Positions 16,684 to 28,759 of a stretch of 64,000 nucleotides of DNA are shown here, piece after piece (the first letter of the stretch is position 1; each line of letters opens with the position of its first letter). Both the position numbers and the translations under genes were made by a program. The DNA is from Favolaschia claudopus (taxonomy: Eukaryota > Basidiomycota > Agaricomycetes > Agaricales > Mycenaceae): NCBI GenBank assembly GCA_037176885.1, contig JAWWNJ010000025.1:930001-994000 (forward strand), written 5' to 3'. The notes under the pieces are model-generated. The model was not told where the DNA came from and ran no database searches. It saw only the letters and a list, made by a program, of their open reading frames with translations.

Positions 16684-18523
16684 ATGCTGGCGGTTGGGAC
16701 GCCCATTCCAGTTTGTGCTGGTGTCTCTCGGAATTTCTTCGATGCTGGCCACACTGATCCTCCTCTGTGGCGGTTCAGGAAAGACTCTTTCGAACCATCT
16801 GCGTTGCCAAAAGTTCAAATTTTCGACCCGAAAGCGCAATCGAAAAATAGTGCGATGGACGCGACGACGGTCACAACAACCGTGTATATTGAGCCAACGA
16901 GAATATCGTACGATGACCAGCTGCTGTTAGTGAAGGAAACCGCGACGCCTTCGTGTAAAGGTCTGTTGGCGGAGGAATCTTTGCAGGACTTAGTGGAAGA
17001 TATCAAGTTCTAATCCCTTTCGTCCGTGGATGAACAGAGGAATCTACGACCCGATGTCAATTATATCACAGGATGGCCACAGTTCGGCTGGAGTGAGTTT
17101 GTACGTTCTCTGCTTCGCGCTATTGACGAATTGGATTTTGTGCAGACAATCAAGTGATAGAATGGTAGGCGTAAACTGGTCCTTCCCTTGAAACGAAAAC
17201 TCAATCTCAGCTAGATGAACCTCCTGTATCTTGCACTCATCATGAACGCGTACCGATAATTCCTCCTTTTGAACCCTTCAAGAACTCGCACGTCGATGCT
17301 TCGGCATCCGTGAATTTCAGCAAACTTTCGATCTTCCTCGCCTGAAAACAAGAGCTTGGGATTCCCATCCTCGAGTGGTGGCAAGTCAAGGTGAGCTTCG
17401 TGACCTTCTGGTATCGTGCCAATTACAGCAATTCCTTTCAGGACTTCGAGCAAAGTTCAGTTGTGGATCAGTTGGGCTGTTGGAGTCTGGAACGAGGCGC
17501 TTGGCATGCGTCGTGGGTCACACCGCAACCTACACATCTCAAACTCGGTCAGCAATAGAATTCCTGCTATCTGGATCTCTTGTTCATCTGCGAAGACATA
17601 TCTTACTCTGTGGCACCGAGCTGGATCAAGAGAGTTCGTGAAAATTATACTGACATGCATTCGACGTTTTGGGGGTTGGCAAAGCTGGGCTTCGACGACA
17701 CCAGACCCACAAATTTGACGACTATACCGTCGCCCGTGAATCAGATATCCCTCATTCCAGACGATTCCTTTCTTTGTTTTGATAATTTGTATTTTGTCTG
17801 TGCACACGAGGTCAGAAAATGCACCAATTCAGAATATTTACTTACCGACAGTTGATCCAGGGATTGGAAATCAATGAACGAGCAGTTTCGCCCGCATGGC
17901 GATTCATCGGACGTTATATGCATTATACTCCGAGGATGCGAGAAATAGCAGACAGATACATCCGCAAGACGTTCAATATTGAACCAAGTGCGCCGTCTCC
18001 ACCGGTGAGTTTTCGAGTATGGACAGTGAACCGCACCATATGGTTTGATTAGTATATTGCCGTTCATGCACGACGCACTAATTATAACTTCGCAAATTCG
18101 TGTGGAGAGGTGGATGAATGTCTCCGCCCTCTGTCGGCATTCGTGAGACGAGTCGAGGACATCAAGGCAGAGCTTGCGGTGAAGGGTGTCGAGGTTAAAC
18201 ATGTGGTTATGACGAGCGATGAGAGTGACAGTTCATGGTGGGGGGAGGTATATCGGCTTGGATGGACACAATTGGATCACTCTGGAACCGCTCAAGATTA
18301 CGGCCCATGGTGAGCCATTTCATCGATCCCATAGATGTTTGCGCAGCGTTTCACCTTTTTTCCTTGCAGGTATCCCACGTTCATCGATTCAGTGGTACTG
18401 GCGGGAGGAGTGGGTCTTGTTGGGACAGATATATCGACGATGTCGTTTCTCGCGAAGAGGAGGGTAATCGAGTGGAACGGCGGGGTCGCGAAGATTGTTC
18501 TGTGGGGACATGCGGGCCGCTGA
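16684..18523 (+). pseudogene. O-fucosyltransferase-like copy A, frameshifted
   Basis: First of three head-to-tail copies. Recognisable in order: a membrane-anchor stretch (LVSLGISSMLATLILLCGG, out of frame with the ATG at 16684), NYITGWPQFGW, an NNQ motif across an intron at 17102-17150, NLLYLAL, SYSVAPSWIKRV, FDNLYFVCAHE, YIAVHARRTN, DISTMSFLAKRRVIEWN and the end VLWGHAGR. GW-NNQ and the H-x-RR motif fit the GDP-fucose protein O-fucosyltransferase fold, normally a secretory-pathway type II enzyme. Compared with copy B, one base is missing near 17250 (giving an early stop), another near 17327 (TTTT reduced to TTT), and one is extra near 17350. An in-frame TAA at 17011-17013 is probably inside an intron. 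Pseudogene, unless the indels are assembly errors. Confidence 0.65.
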
Positions 18524-18711
18524 TGACCATTGACTTCTATTTTTTTTACTGTAACGATTGTCTGATTTGAACTGTTTCCGAGTGGATCTCGTTCTGGGAA
18601 ATGGGAGAAGGGAAGAAGTCAATGCGTTAACGCGTGACCGTGAATTGACGTGTTGCCCAAAAAGGAAGGTAAAGGAAGAGCTCGATCACCCAATTCTTAC
18701 CTTTTACCGCG

Positions 18712-20528
18712 ATGCTCGCAGCAAGACGTTGTCTGCATACCTCAGGAGTTGCTGTCGGCGTACTTCTAGCCCTAACAGTTTTATTCCGTGGTTTTGCGGA
18801 TGAATCAGCAAACAATCCAGCAGTTAGTAGTGGTGTAACTTTCGACTCGGCTGCGCGTCTCTATCATCCAGAACCTGGCACTTTAGAGGCGACGACGGTG
18901 ACAGTGACGGTTCACAAACCAGCTTCCACATCTCCAACGCCTTTGCTTGTTAAGGAAGTAGCTACTGCCTTGCTCAAAGGTCAGTTATCGTCTGAGAAGA
19001 ATGCCCCAACTGGGCCTCACTTTCGAGCAGATAACTTGCGCCCAGAAGTCAAGTATATCGCCGGATGGCCCGTCTTTGGTTGGAGTGAGAACAGCTTAAC
19101 TCGTGTTCCGTCAGCAGTAACCGTTTGTTTCAGATAATCAAGTTATACAATACGTGAATATCAGCCTTGCCCTCATCCAACGCGCGGTTGATTTCAGCTA
19201 GATGAACCTGCTGTATCTTGCACTCATAACGGAGCGTGTGCCAATACTTGCGCCTTTCTCTCCTTTCACCAGCGGCCATGTGGATACAGCGACAGTTGTG
19301 AACTTCAGCGAAGTTTTCGATCTGCCTCGTCTCCAGAAAGAACTCAAACGGCCCATACTTGAGTGGTGGCAAGTCAAGGTGAGCGTCGCTTTATCTAAAT
19401 CGTTCTTCCAGTCTTGAATGCCCACCGTCGCAGGACTCCGAGAGCCCAATGATGGACGAGTTGGGTTGTTGGAGTCTTGAACGATCTGCCTGGAATGCGA
19501 CATGGCAAACACCGCAGCCCATCCACCTCAAACTAGGTTAATCAATCGGTGATGTCATTGTTCGAAGGATCTTACCTCTTTGGTCAGATATCTCTTACTC
19601 CGTGGCACCAAATTGGATCAAGCTCGTTCCGGAAGACTACAATGACCAGCAAGTGACATTTTGGCCCTAGCAGCCCTCGGGTTCGCTGACACAAAACCCG
19701 TGAATGTAACGACTGTGGAGTCTCCCGCTACTCAGAATCTATCGTGCCTGACGACCAGCTTCTGTGTTTCGATAACCTATACTTTGTCTGCGCACACGAA
19801 GGTCAGAGACGCGTTCCGTTCATGTTTAGTCGCTAACCTCGTTTCAGGCGTGGAGTTCAGTAACAGACGCTACGCTCCTGCGTGGCGATTCGTAGGACGC
19901 CACATGCATTGGAGTTCCAAGGTTCAAGATCTAGCAGACCAGTACATCCGAAAGGCTTTTCTCATCAAACCCAGTGTGCAGATTCACCAGTAAGTTCGCT
20001 TTCCATATTCAAGAGTCGTTTCCGAGTGGCGTAAATTAATTTTCTAGTATATCACCATTCACGTGCGGCGGGGAGATTTTCGTGAACAGTGCGGAGGAGT
20101 GCCGGTGAATGAGTGTCTCGCTCCGTTGTCGGCATACGCAAAGCGAGTAGAAGAAGCCAAGGCGGAGCTGCGGTCGACGAAGGGGATCAGAGTCGACCAT
20201 GTTATCATGACAAGCGACGAAGACGATCCAGAATGGTGGAACGAAGTACACGGACTCGGCTGGGTGAGCATTGACCACAGTCGCACCGTTGAAGAATATG
20301 GACCATGGTGCGAATCATCTGTTGGCTGCTCGTTGCTGTTGTTGAGATCCCTCCCCGCCTTTCAGGTATCCTCCATTCATCGACAGCGCTATACAGTCGG
20401 GCGGGATCGGATTCGTTGCGACGCATAAATCGACGGTGTCCATCGTCGCCGATAGAAGGGTAAGCGCGTGGAATAGCGGGGTTGTGAAGACCGTCTTGTG
20501 GGGTCATCTAGGCGCGGACGACCATTGA
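18712..20528 (+). pseudogene. O-fucosyltransferase-like copy B, best motifs but two frameshifts
   Basis: Start MLAARRCLHTSG is followed by one hydrophobic helix (GVAVGVLLALTVLF) and a Thr/Val-rich stalk, the plan of a type II Golgi/ER enzyme. Then come KYIAGWPVFGW, NNQVIQY (exon 19134-19153), NLLYLALITERVPIL, ILEWWQVK, SYSVAPNWIKLV, YITIHVRRGDF, HKSTVSIVADRRVSAWN and VLWGHLG. GWNNQ and HVRRGDF match the GDP-fucose and acceptor-site signatures of O-FucT enzymes. Two single bases are missing relative to copies A and C: near 19664 (TTTTGGCCC where TTTTGGGCCC is expected, creating a stop) and near 19749 (before VPDDQLLCFDNL). All other exons join cleanly. It is either a recent pseudogene or a working gene with two assembly errors. 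Confidence 0.65.
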
Positions 20529-21042
20529 AAATAGATGCTGTTCAAATTGTGTTGAGTGTCGTGTCGCCAGACTGTCGCGTTCAGAATCGCTTGTGTAGTC
20601 TGAGTTTTACTGTTCACGTTGTACCGAGTATTCCGTCGTTAAAGCAAGTCTTCCTGTTGTTTGTATCCTATCAGGCAACATATTCGAAATTTGCTCCGGT
20701 AAACAGTGAATTCGGGGTGTGAAGAGTCGAGGAACTGAGCTGGAGTAATTACGTAACTCACTCATCCCTCTCTCTCTCTCTCTCAACTCTATTGGACTTG
20801 TGATTTCGGCTGCCCAAGTGTTGTGCCTATGCTCTCGGTGTTCTTGCTGCTCGTGACCAACAAAACGTCCATCGAGAAGTTGAAATCGTGAAAAGAAATC
20901 TGAGGTACACATATACGGTACTACTTTTCGGTTTCTTCACCAAAGCTCATACTACCGATCTCTACGACTCAAGAGTATATATTACTGCTGTTGAGGGACC
21001 TTCGTGGAGCCCTTGCTCTCATTCTGTGTCGTGTTAAGCAAG

Positions 21043-22867
21043 ATGGTCAAGTCCAATAGCAGAATATCACTCCCGGTCAAGCGGCGGCTTGTAATCCTTG
21101 TCGTATCGTCTTTGGTGTCCTGCATCTTTTTCAGCTCTCCATTCTTCGCCATACCATCGCCCACGGATGGCCCTGACCTTGAGATAGAGGTCCCGCTCCC
21201 TGAACCAGAAATAATATCGACAGTCACTGTAACTGTGCACGCGCCAGCTGAAGCTCGAGGCACAGATCTAGTAACAGACCTGGATAGCGGCTTACTGTTC
21301 AGTCGGATAACAACACCGTACTTTCGAGGTCCATTACCTGCTTGTAGCGCAAGCTTCGGCGACTCAGTGCATTTTCAGATAATTTGCAGCCTAGCATCAA
21401 GTATATAACGTCGGGGTCCGCGAAAGATTGGCATAATCAAATAATAGCATTCGTAGGTCCTCCCTTCTGGCTGCGCCTACAATTCTAATCTCTTTCAGAC
21501 CAACTTGTTATACTTGTCACTAATTACTGAGAGAGTCCCCATCATCCCTCCCTTTTCGTATCATGAGGCCCAGCATACATCGGACCTCGATTTTGGCGAT
21601 GTATTCGACATGAAGAGGCTGAAAAAAGAATTGGAAATTCCTATCCTCGAATGGTATCAGGTCAAAGTGAGGTTGAGGACTATCCGTTGTTCACCTCTGA
21701 TAGGTAACACCCGCTTTTAGAACACGAAAGGAACGTCGTCCGAAATTTTAGGCTGTTGGCGTACTTCGAGTGTCAGAAACGACTCACTGCCGAATTCCTT
21801 CCCTCCCAGTCTAAAATTGGGCAAGCAAACACATTCTTCATTCGACGACCTTCTCATGTTTTGCGCTATAGATGTTTCGTTCACAACGGCGCCAGATTTC
21901 GCTGAAATTCACGCTGACACTGGAGAAAACTTCACGACTTTTTGGAGCTTGGCCTCTTTAGCATTCCCCGATGCATTCACCACGATTTCGACAGTAGAAG
22001 ATGCCGAGCAGTCTCCTCGACACCAAGTCAAACTTCCTCCAGATCATCAAAGTTTGCTGTGTTTCGACGACCTGTCTCACGTTTCTGTTCTAAATGTTAG
22101 TATCCCCCTCCGTGTCGTCACCAGTTCCGATCTCGTTGGTCTAACATTATTCTTCCCCTCAGCCTTCTGAATTTAGTCTTGACATCTCCCCGGCCTGGCG
22201 ATTTGTAGGACAGCATATGCATTGGAATCCTAGGATCCAGCATATCGCCGATATCTATGCTCGAAAGACTTTTGGCATAGATACAGCAGATCCTATTCCA
22301 CCTGTATGTTCATTCGTCGCAAACTATTCTTATTCAAAAGTCAAGCCTCCCCCAGTATATCACTGTCCATGCTCAACACACCAATGCTGAGAGCTGGTGC
22401 GAAGTCCCCATCGAAGACTGTTTCGCCCCGTTGTCCGCGTACGCGCAGCGTGTGGAAGAAGTCAAGGCGGAAATTCGTAGCACCATGGGCATTTCGGTGG
22501 AAAGGGTTTTGGTGATCAGCGACGAGACGGGGAAATATTGGTGGGAAGCCGTTCGCAAGCGTGGGTGGGTGCGGATAGACCACTCCGGGACGATTAGACG
22601 CTATGGAGCTTGGTATGCATTGATGATTTCTCGGCCTGTATTTGTGTTGTTGATTTTCCATGATGCAGGTATCCTACCTTGATCGACGCGGTCATTGAAT
22701 CTCAAGGGATAGCGTATGTGTCGACAGCGCAGCCCATGGGTTCCGTTTTAGGAGGAAAGAGAGTATCATCTTGGCAGGGCGGCATAGTGAAAACGGTGCC
22801 TTGGGAGACGAGGAAGACTCGCGTTGCTCCTCCGATTCCTCCTCTCAAATTGCTCGATATTCCGTAG
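21043..22867 (+). CDS. O-fucosyltransferase-like copy C, open frame but altered active-site motif
   Basis: The start is MVKSNSRISLPVKRR with a signal-anchor (LVILVVSSLVSCIFFSS). After the stalk, an intron removes 21330-21379 and gives FRDNLQPSIKYI; WHNQIIAF, NLLYLSLITERVPIIPPF and ILEWYQVK follow. A GC-AG intron (about 21822-21872) then leads to DVSFTTAPDFAE, and later to PAWRFVGQHMHWNPR, YITVHAQHTN and SVLGGKRVSSWQ. With these introns the whole frame stays open. The usual H-x-RR-x-D/N motif reads HAQHTN, so the arginine pair found in copies A and B is gone, and the STVS/STMS motif reads PMGS. The intron between GW and NNQ in copies A and B is absent here. The protein may be a non-catalytic relative or may use another substrate. 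Confidence 0.65.
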
Positions 22868-23224
22868 CATATGCATGTTCGCTTTCTTGTCTTCTTGTTG
22901 CCTATCTACGAGGTTCGACCGCCCTGATTTTCTCGATCCCATTTCCAGTCAGTCAGTTGGAGCCTGCTTCGTTCTCGAGCACCGAAGACGCAGTGAGACC
23001 ATGGGAGTTACAACAATATAGACAACGTTCAAAGTACAACTAAATACAACAAAGGAATTCGTCTTCCGAGATAAGTACATTTTATGACGGACACCCACCA
23101 ACCTTGGGTATCGATCAGCCTTCAGCTCGCGAGGGCTCTATATGTGAGATACAAGAGTCGGACCGCAATTTCCACCAACCCTCACACAGCGTTTGCCACC
23201 TCGTGGTTATTGAGGGAATACGCC
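22868..23224. other. Short convergent intergenic region
   Basis: About 360 bases between the plus-strand O-FucT-like copy C and the minus-strand DUF6534 gene, so it holds both 3' ends. I see no exon or repeat. Confidence 0.4.
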
Positions 23225-25449
23225 TTAGACCTTATGGACTATAAGGCGCTTGATAAGTGTCACGGTGCGGCGGGCATGATGAAAGGTCGAAACGGACGGC
23301 AGAGGAATGAGATTCGTCCTTCTCCCCATCGTCCCCATCCCGATTGAATTCCTGTGTAGTGTCGATTTTGATCGAGATATTGGGCCGCTGAATAATAGCT
23401 TGTCAGAACAAAGATTTGCAGCGACAGGGAGGCATATACGACGCACCTTCGACGCCATCGAAAGCGAGCCTACGTTTTTGGGCAACTCTCTCAGCGAGAG
23501 AGACAGGTTTTCACTAGTGGTATGTACACCATCTGCAGCGCCTCGGATCGCCTTTCTTGCGTTGAGGGTAGCGAGAAGGGAGTTACAGTAAACTGATCAT
23601 GCGGTCAATGAAAGCGATCTAGCAAGACGGGGAACTTACGTCTTCCGATGCAGAAGAAGAAAAGGATGTAAATGAACGTATTGCCTGCGGTGCTGATCTA
23701 GTGAGAGAAGACAATAAATGTGCTGGCGCCGGTAAGAGGTTGAATTCACGAACGGAGATCAAAGATGCGATTGCGCAAAGACTAAGGGCATTCTTCAGTA
23801 TCCAAAAAAATCGGAACGCTATAAAGACTGGCCTTGTAATCGCGCCCGTGTTGATAGCAAAGTAGGTCTAATCGGCGGCTATGAGACGATTCCGGGCCTA
23901 ATCAATGGGGCGGCACTTACAAGTTTCCGAATCATAGTGTCGGAACTGGAGTGAAGTAAGTAAAGTGTCTAGGGAGTTGTATTACAGAACAGTACCGATG
24001 AAAGCCGGTGCGAGAACGCCGCAAGAGGTAGGTCAACGTGGCCGCAATGAAAACATCTCCCGCGGCCGCTAACGCGTTGACTGTAATCGAGAGTGTCTAG
24101 CGAAATCGAAATAATTCAGATACGAATCCTGGCGACTTGAAAGGACTCAGATCAACCTTGAGTTCAGCGGCGAGTTGCACGAAGGTGTCGAGTTGAAGAC
24201 TGACGAAGATTAAACTGATCAGCAAGCAGAAGTCGACGGAAACGAGGTAATTTACGAGAGAGCGACGTAGGCTGGGTGGGCATCGTACGGTTGAAGTCAA
24301 AAGCCAACTGAAATGAAAGAATGAGACGAACCCAGCACACAACCTTCGGAGAAGTATGAGGGATCGTCGCGACAATCATTAAGAACTAGATGCGCACCGA
24401 ATTCAGCCACAACCAAAATCGACTGAAAACGCGTTGATCGAAGTATGAGGAGGATGCAGGATATTGTGGACGTACAGCGATACCGGAGAGCCAGATGTTG
24501 CCGTTGCTTACTGCGTGGAAATTGAGTCGGGATTCGACAAATCAATGAGATAGTAACGCGTACGTCGCCAGATACGAAGCGTCAAGAAGCTGAGAGCGTC
24601 GTCAGATGAAGTAAATCGTCGAGAAATCGATTCATTGACCCTTGCACAAGCAACGCGGTAAAGCCCTAAAATCGCGGTTAATTCTGGAAAGAAAGAGACA
24701 CGATGCAGCGTAATCGACATACGTTGAAGAGAACCTCCACCTAGAAATGCCGATTCAGAAAATCGCGCGAATTGCCTAGCCAAAAAAACACACCAGCAAA
24801 CTCCTGAATCGAAAATTGAGCAACGTTAACAAGATACCAGAAAGCAAAGCCCACCAGACGATTCGATTAAGGATTTCGGCATTGTTGAAATTGGAAACGA
24901 GGTAGGTGTAGACTAGGTCGACATTGGATTGGAACGAATTGGAGCAGGCGGACGGAATGCATACGAGTGTGGGAGATGAGGGCTTGGTGGATAGTATCGA
25001 ATATCATGACAGTGCCGACCTATAGGTATATATGAAGCAGGATCCTATGAGAACGGGAGGCCAGAAAACGAACGAGCGTCTTGAGCGGCCATCTGTCGTT
25101 CTGATGCGTGTAGTACCACCTGGGCAGACCTGTTCAAGGCAAGATTCGGACGAGGAGGAAAGCGAGACAGAAACACACCAGGCTTGAACGCAGGAAACTT
25201 GAGAGAGAGGGTCAAAATACAGGTAGAATGCTCAAAGATATACAACAAACCTCCGTGCAATCTGAATTGCAATGAGGAGATAATAATAATTTAGCAAGAG
25301 CAACACAAGACGTACCCAGCAGCAACGACAACGCCGATGAAGGCGACTCCAAAACTGGAAGAGATAGACATGAATCTAAGCTCGATGTAGACGAAAAAAA
25401 ACAAAACGACAAAAGCCAACGTTTTATCGAGAGCGTGACTTGCGGACAT
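23225..25449 (-). CDS. DUF6534 seven-helix-type membrane protein
   Basis: Many short exons on the minus strand spell a typical agaricomycete DUF6534 protein: MSASHALDKT joined to FGVAFIGVVVAAGLHGG (25354 downwards), YYTHQNDRWPLKTLVRFL (~25110-25060), IFDTIHQALISHT (~25010-24970), VYTYLVSNFNNAEILNRIVW, EVLFN, GFTALLVQG, RIWRLSNGNIWLSGIA (~24560-24480), NALAAAGDVFIAATLTYLLR (~24085-24020), SDTMIRKL, AINTG, NTFIYILFFFCIGR (~23690-23640) and SLLATLNARKAIRG (~23590-23550), with a polar tail to 23225. These are the family's signature blocks: alternating hydrophobic helices, a late 'SDTMI' and a terminal 'NSLLATLNAR'. The function of DUF6534 is unknown. I gave the span rather than every splice site, because several donors are ambiguous. 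Confidence 0.75.
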
Positions 25450-27787
25450 GTTGACCAACGAGCTGGAGTACGAAAGTGCAAGGCGGAGGGATGAAACCTG
25501 ATGAAATGAAGACAGCAATGCCGCAATAAATGAGACGTGAGATGAGGAAGAAGAAGAAGAACGGAGGACTCAGAATGGTAAGAAGTAATAGATTTTTTTT
25601 CAAGGGACAGTTGCTTCTCACTCGTGTGCAAATGTGTTGGGTTCTTTGCCCGAAAGCAAGAAGAAGCCGTAGACGATCCGCGTAAAAGGCTACCGGACCC
25701 GATGGGTTGCTTCCTTTGCAAATTCCTCTTGGTAGAGACAGGCACACAGAAACTGACGAAGATTTCTGTGAACGAAACGACGAAAGTGGGGAAAGCGGAA
25801 GTTTCTTGAATTTGTTGAGGAAGTGAAGTCCGAGTAGACAAAATTCGTTTGCATTTGACAGTCGACGTGAACCCACATTGAATTGGGAAGCGAATACGCT
25901 GCATTGCGCTCGATTGCGCGCTACACCGAAGAAGCCTTTGAAGTGGAGCAAAATCAACGGGTAAGACGTACAAGCTGCAACACGGAAGCAGTCCCGCCGT
26001 GCCGGGGCGCAAAAACCCTTCGGCGGCAAAACATCTCCCTGTCTGTTCAATAGACTCAAATATTCCAGAGGAATATTCATGCTCGCGCGGTGGCGGACAC
26101 CTGACGTCGATTCAGGACATGATTCTGCGATGAGCAAACGGTGAGCGGATACAGGGCGGATAGCGGACGCGTGTGTTCAATTTGAAAAAGACGGCCTGGA
26201 CCTCTGAACTTAGCATAGACAACTTGAATGGCGAAAAGATCCATTCTATGCCAGTAGAATGTGATTCGAAGATTATATGGCTCTCTTATAGTCACCGCCG
26301 AACCTGCGAGAGGCAATTTGCGAATGGGGATGCCTAATCCAACTCTACAAACAGTGGTCGATCAGTGTTCACCGACGCAAGAGTCTAACATCGACCACCA
26401 CGTTTTCCGACAACGACGGCCAGGCAGATAAAGGGCCAGCACGATCCTTCTCATTTTTCCCATGGACAAGAAATTGGTGATCACGTAGCGCGATCCGTTC
26501 CCCTTCACGAGAGAGTCGACTACCTGAATTTGCGCGAACTCCGTGGCGGTTACATCCGAATGAAATATTCCACCTGCTCCAGCGATCCAGGGACGTCCAG
26601 ACGTGGTCCAGGCACTGGTGCTTCTGCAACGCAGCGAGAGCGGATGTGTGCGGGCGTTTGAGGACCCGAAGATTCACGCCTTCTGCCTCCGGCACCGCCA
26701 GTTTTGCAAAGAAGGCCAGGTCGGCGTTAACCTCCCAGCCTCCCGTTTCCACAAGAAAGTGCGTTGATTCAGAGGACTGTATTAGTATACTCGAGAGCAG
26801 TTGTACGAGGGGAAGGTCGATCCCTCTTATTCGGGATTATGTAATATTCCTCGGCTTTGTTCTGTGCACCATAGTCGCCGTCCTAGAGACTACAATGCAC
26901 TGAAGGAACGTATAGAGAGTCTCAGATTACATTTCAAAGCCGTCGGGAGCATGTTCTGAATTTTCTTTTCATTTTTTTAGACGGAATCTCCATGTTTTGA
27001 ACATATTACGAGATTTTCTGAATTTTCCCTTCTTTCGAACTGCGTGAGGTACTGTGGGCTTGTCGCTTAATGTATCGACATCCTAACTGCACAAAGTAAG
27101 TGAAATGGGTCGAAAACCCATTGTTCCGCCCCATATTGGTTTTTCAAACACCGGGCATGCACTCGGTCGGCAAATTCCACTCGTAGATACGGATTTCGAT
27201 ATCCCAGCGCTGAGATTCGACTATAAAACACTCTCTACTACCTTTCACTACATTCTGTTCTCCCAAAAAACCAACCAAGGTCCTTTGACCACCTGCTAGT
27301 AACGTGAACTTTGCCTGAATAGACATATTGACAAAAAAAGATTTGTATTGAACAGATTCTCCAAATTTCGTGCTCAAAAATAGCCTGTACAACACATCCA
27401 TACCAGCGCTGCATTGCCAAGGCCATCCGGATGCTCAAATGCAAGCAAAACAACCTCACCGAACGATGCCGCGCTCACTTGAAACTCAGATGATCGGTGA
27501 CTAAGCTCCGGACCGGTTACCGAATAAGAGGGATCGTCAGTGTTCTCGCAGTTGTACTCGTTTGAAAACTGGAAACAAGCTTCGCTCTAACGGTTTTTGA
27601 CGCGAAGAACTTTGAAGGCTTGGAGGACGCCAGTTAATAGCACCGTATTACAGCGGTCTAGCTGCGTCGAGAATCGCGATGACGCTGGTCGAGCCACTGT
27701 ATTTTCGCCCATGTCCGTTTTTGACAAGGTCACAGTCCAAGCTGAGCCTACAGCCCCCATCAAACAAGTCTAAACACGCTTTGAACC
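25450..27787. other. Mostly intergenic; one unresolved coding-like patch at 26350-26752 (-)
   Basis: The first ~600 bases are the likely promoter and leader of the DUF6534 gene; the long minus-strand frames over them (26137-25424 and 26012-25212) read as pyrimidine-rich low-complexity text and I do not believe them. Around 26752-26350 on the minus strand two frames have protein-like text: EVNADLAFFAKLAVPEAEG in one, then TEFAQIQVVDSLVKGNGSRY in another. That would fit a gene or remnant with an intron or frameshift, but I do not recognise it. I see nothing in 26900-27787 apart from AT-rich runs and the Med22 promoter at its right end. Confidence 0.3.
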
Positions 27788-28337
27788 ATGACTGAACCAC
27801 AAACGGACGTTTCGCGCCCTTCTGCTTTACCCACCGCAAACCTCCTTCAACGGCACACCACCTCACAATCCCTAGTAGACCAAAATTCCGTCGAATACCT
27901 CGACACAATCGAGGAAGAATGGAATAAAAAGGTCGATTTAGAGGTCGAAACTCTCCTCGACGGCATGGTCGACCTCGTCAGTCTCGCGTCCATCGGCGAT
28001 AAAGATAAATTCCGTATTGCGCAGGAGTCCTTCCAAGCTCAAACCCGTGCTGAATCTATGGTATTTTACCGCTCTCCTCTATCTATCTATCGAACGAAAA
28101 TAATCATATCGATAGGTTCGTGCGGCAAACTCCCTGCTCTCAATCACACATTCTATGAAACTCCTTCTTCTACTCTCCGACGAGGCACAAATTGCGCACA
28201 GGAGGGACGCTGAGCTCAAGACAGTGCAAGAGGAGAAGGAAGCTGCGCGAGCCCAAGTCGCCGCTCTGCTTGACGAGCTCATTCGGCGACCAAATGACAG
28301 CGGCGCTCACGACGCGAATCCTCAGACGACAGGCTAG
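27788..28337 (+). CDS. med22: Mediator complex subunit 22
   Basis: Exons 27788-28060 and 28116-28337 join in phase 0 to give 164 aa, the usual size for Med22 (Surf5/Srb6). The core is recognisable: YLDTIEEEWNKKVDLEVETL, MVDLVSLASIGDKDKFRIAQ, then QAQTRAESMVRAANSLLSIT and LLLLLSDEAQIAHRRDAEL, all strongly helical. The C-terminus is a coiled coil (TVQEEKEAARAQVAALLDEL). Med22 belongs to the Mediator head and, with its neighbour subunits, helps bridge activators to RNA polymerase II in the nucleus. The gene is isolated here, facing the minus-strand GPI-protein gene. I see no frame problem. Confidence 0.88.
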
Positions 28338-28759
28338 AATTCTTCACTTCCTCTCATTCTATGGGCTTGACGGCTTTGGACGCGTGAACGTTCGGTTCGG
28401 CGCATGTCGCGCCGCAGAATCTCTCTGCAATTTCCGCGTCGAAGGACTATACCGGTGTCGCGCCACTTTTCGACATCTGCCTCACCGTGACTGCTGATGT
28501 CTACACGCGCTCCGGTGTAGAATACGCCACGGTTTTTGTCATTGTATGCCAACCAATTGACGCCTCTCTTGCGCTTTCGCCAAGATGTTCAAACTACTTC
28601 CAAGGGTGGTAGGGTATAGACGAGTGTATCGTCTGAAATCGATTTCCATTAAATACGTCCAACCCAGGCACCAGCTGTCGCACCAAGTGGTACACATCGA
28701 AGAGAAAATAGAACTGAAATATAATGCTACGATAATGTCCACATCTCAACGGTCGTTCA
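28338..28759. other. Convergent intergenic region
   Basis: Contains the 3' ends of Med22 (+) and the GPI-type protein (-). No gene, repeat or RNA motif was recognised. Confidence 0.4.

Noticed and set aside
17011..17013. TAA as an inactivating stop in O-FucT-like copy A
   Set aside because: Copies B and C have an intron at the matching place, so this TAA is probably intronic; the pseudogene call rests on the later indels instead.
20760..20785. CT-rich microsatellite between O-FucT-like copies B and C as a regulatory element
   Set aside because: A short run of CTCTCT is common in fungal promoters and nothing ties it to a specific function.
25212..26137. Two long overlapping minus-strand frames (266 and 237 codons)
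   Set aside because: Their text is low-complexity and pyrimidine-driven, with no family resemblance, and they overlap the leader and first exons of the well supported DUF6534 gene in wrong frames.
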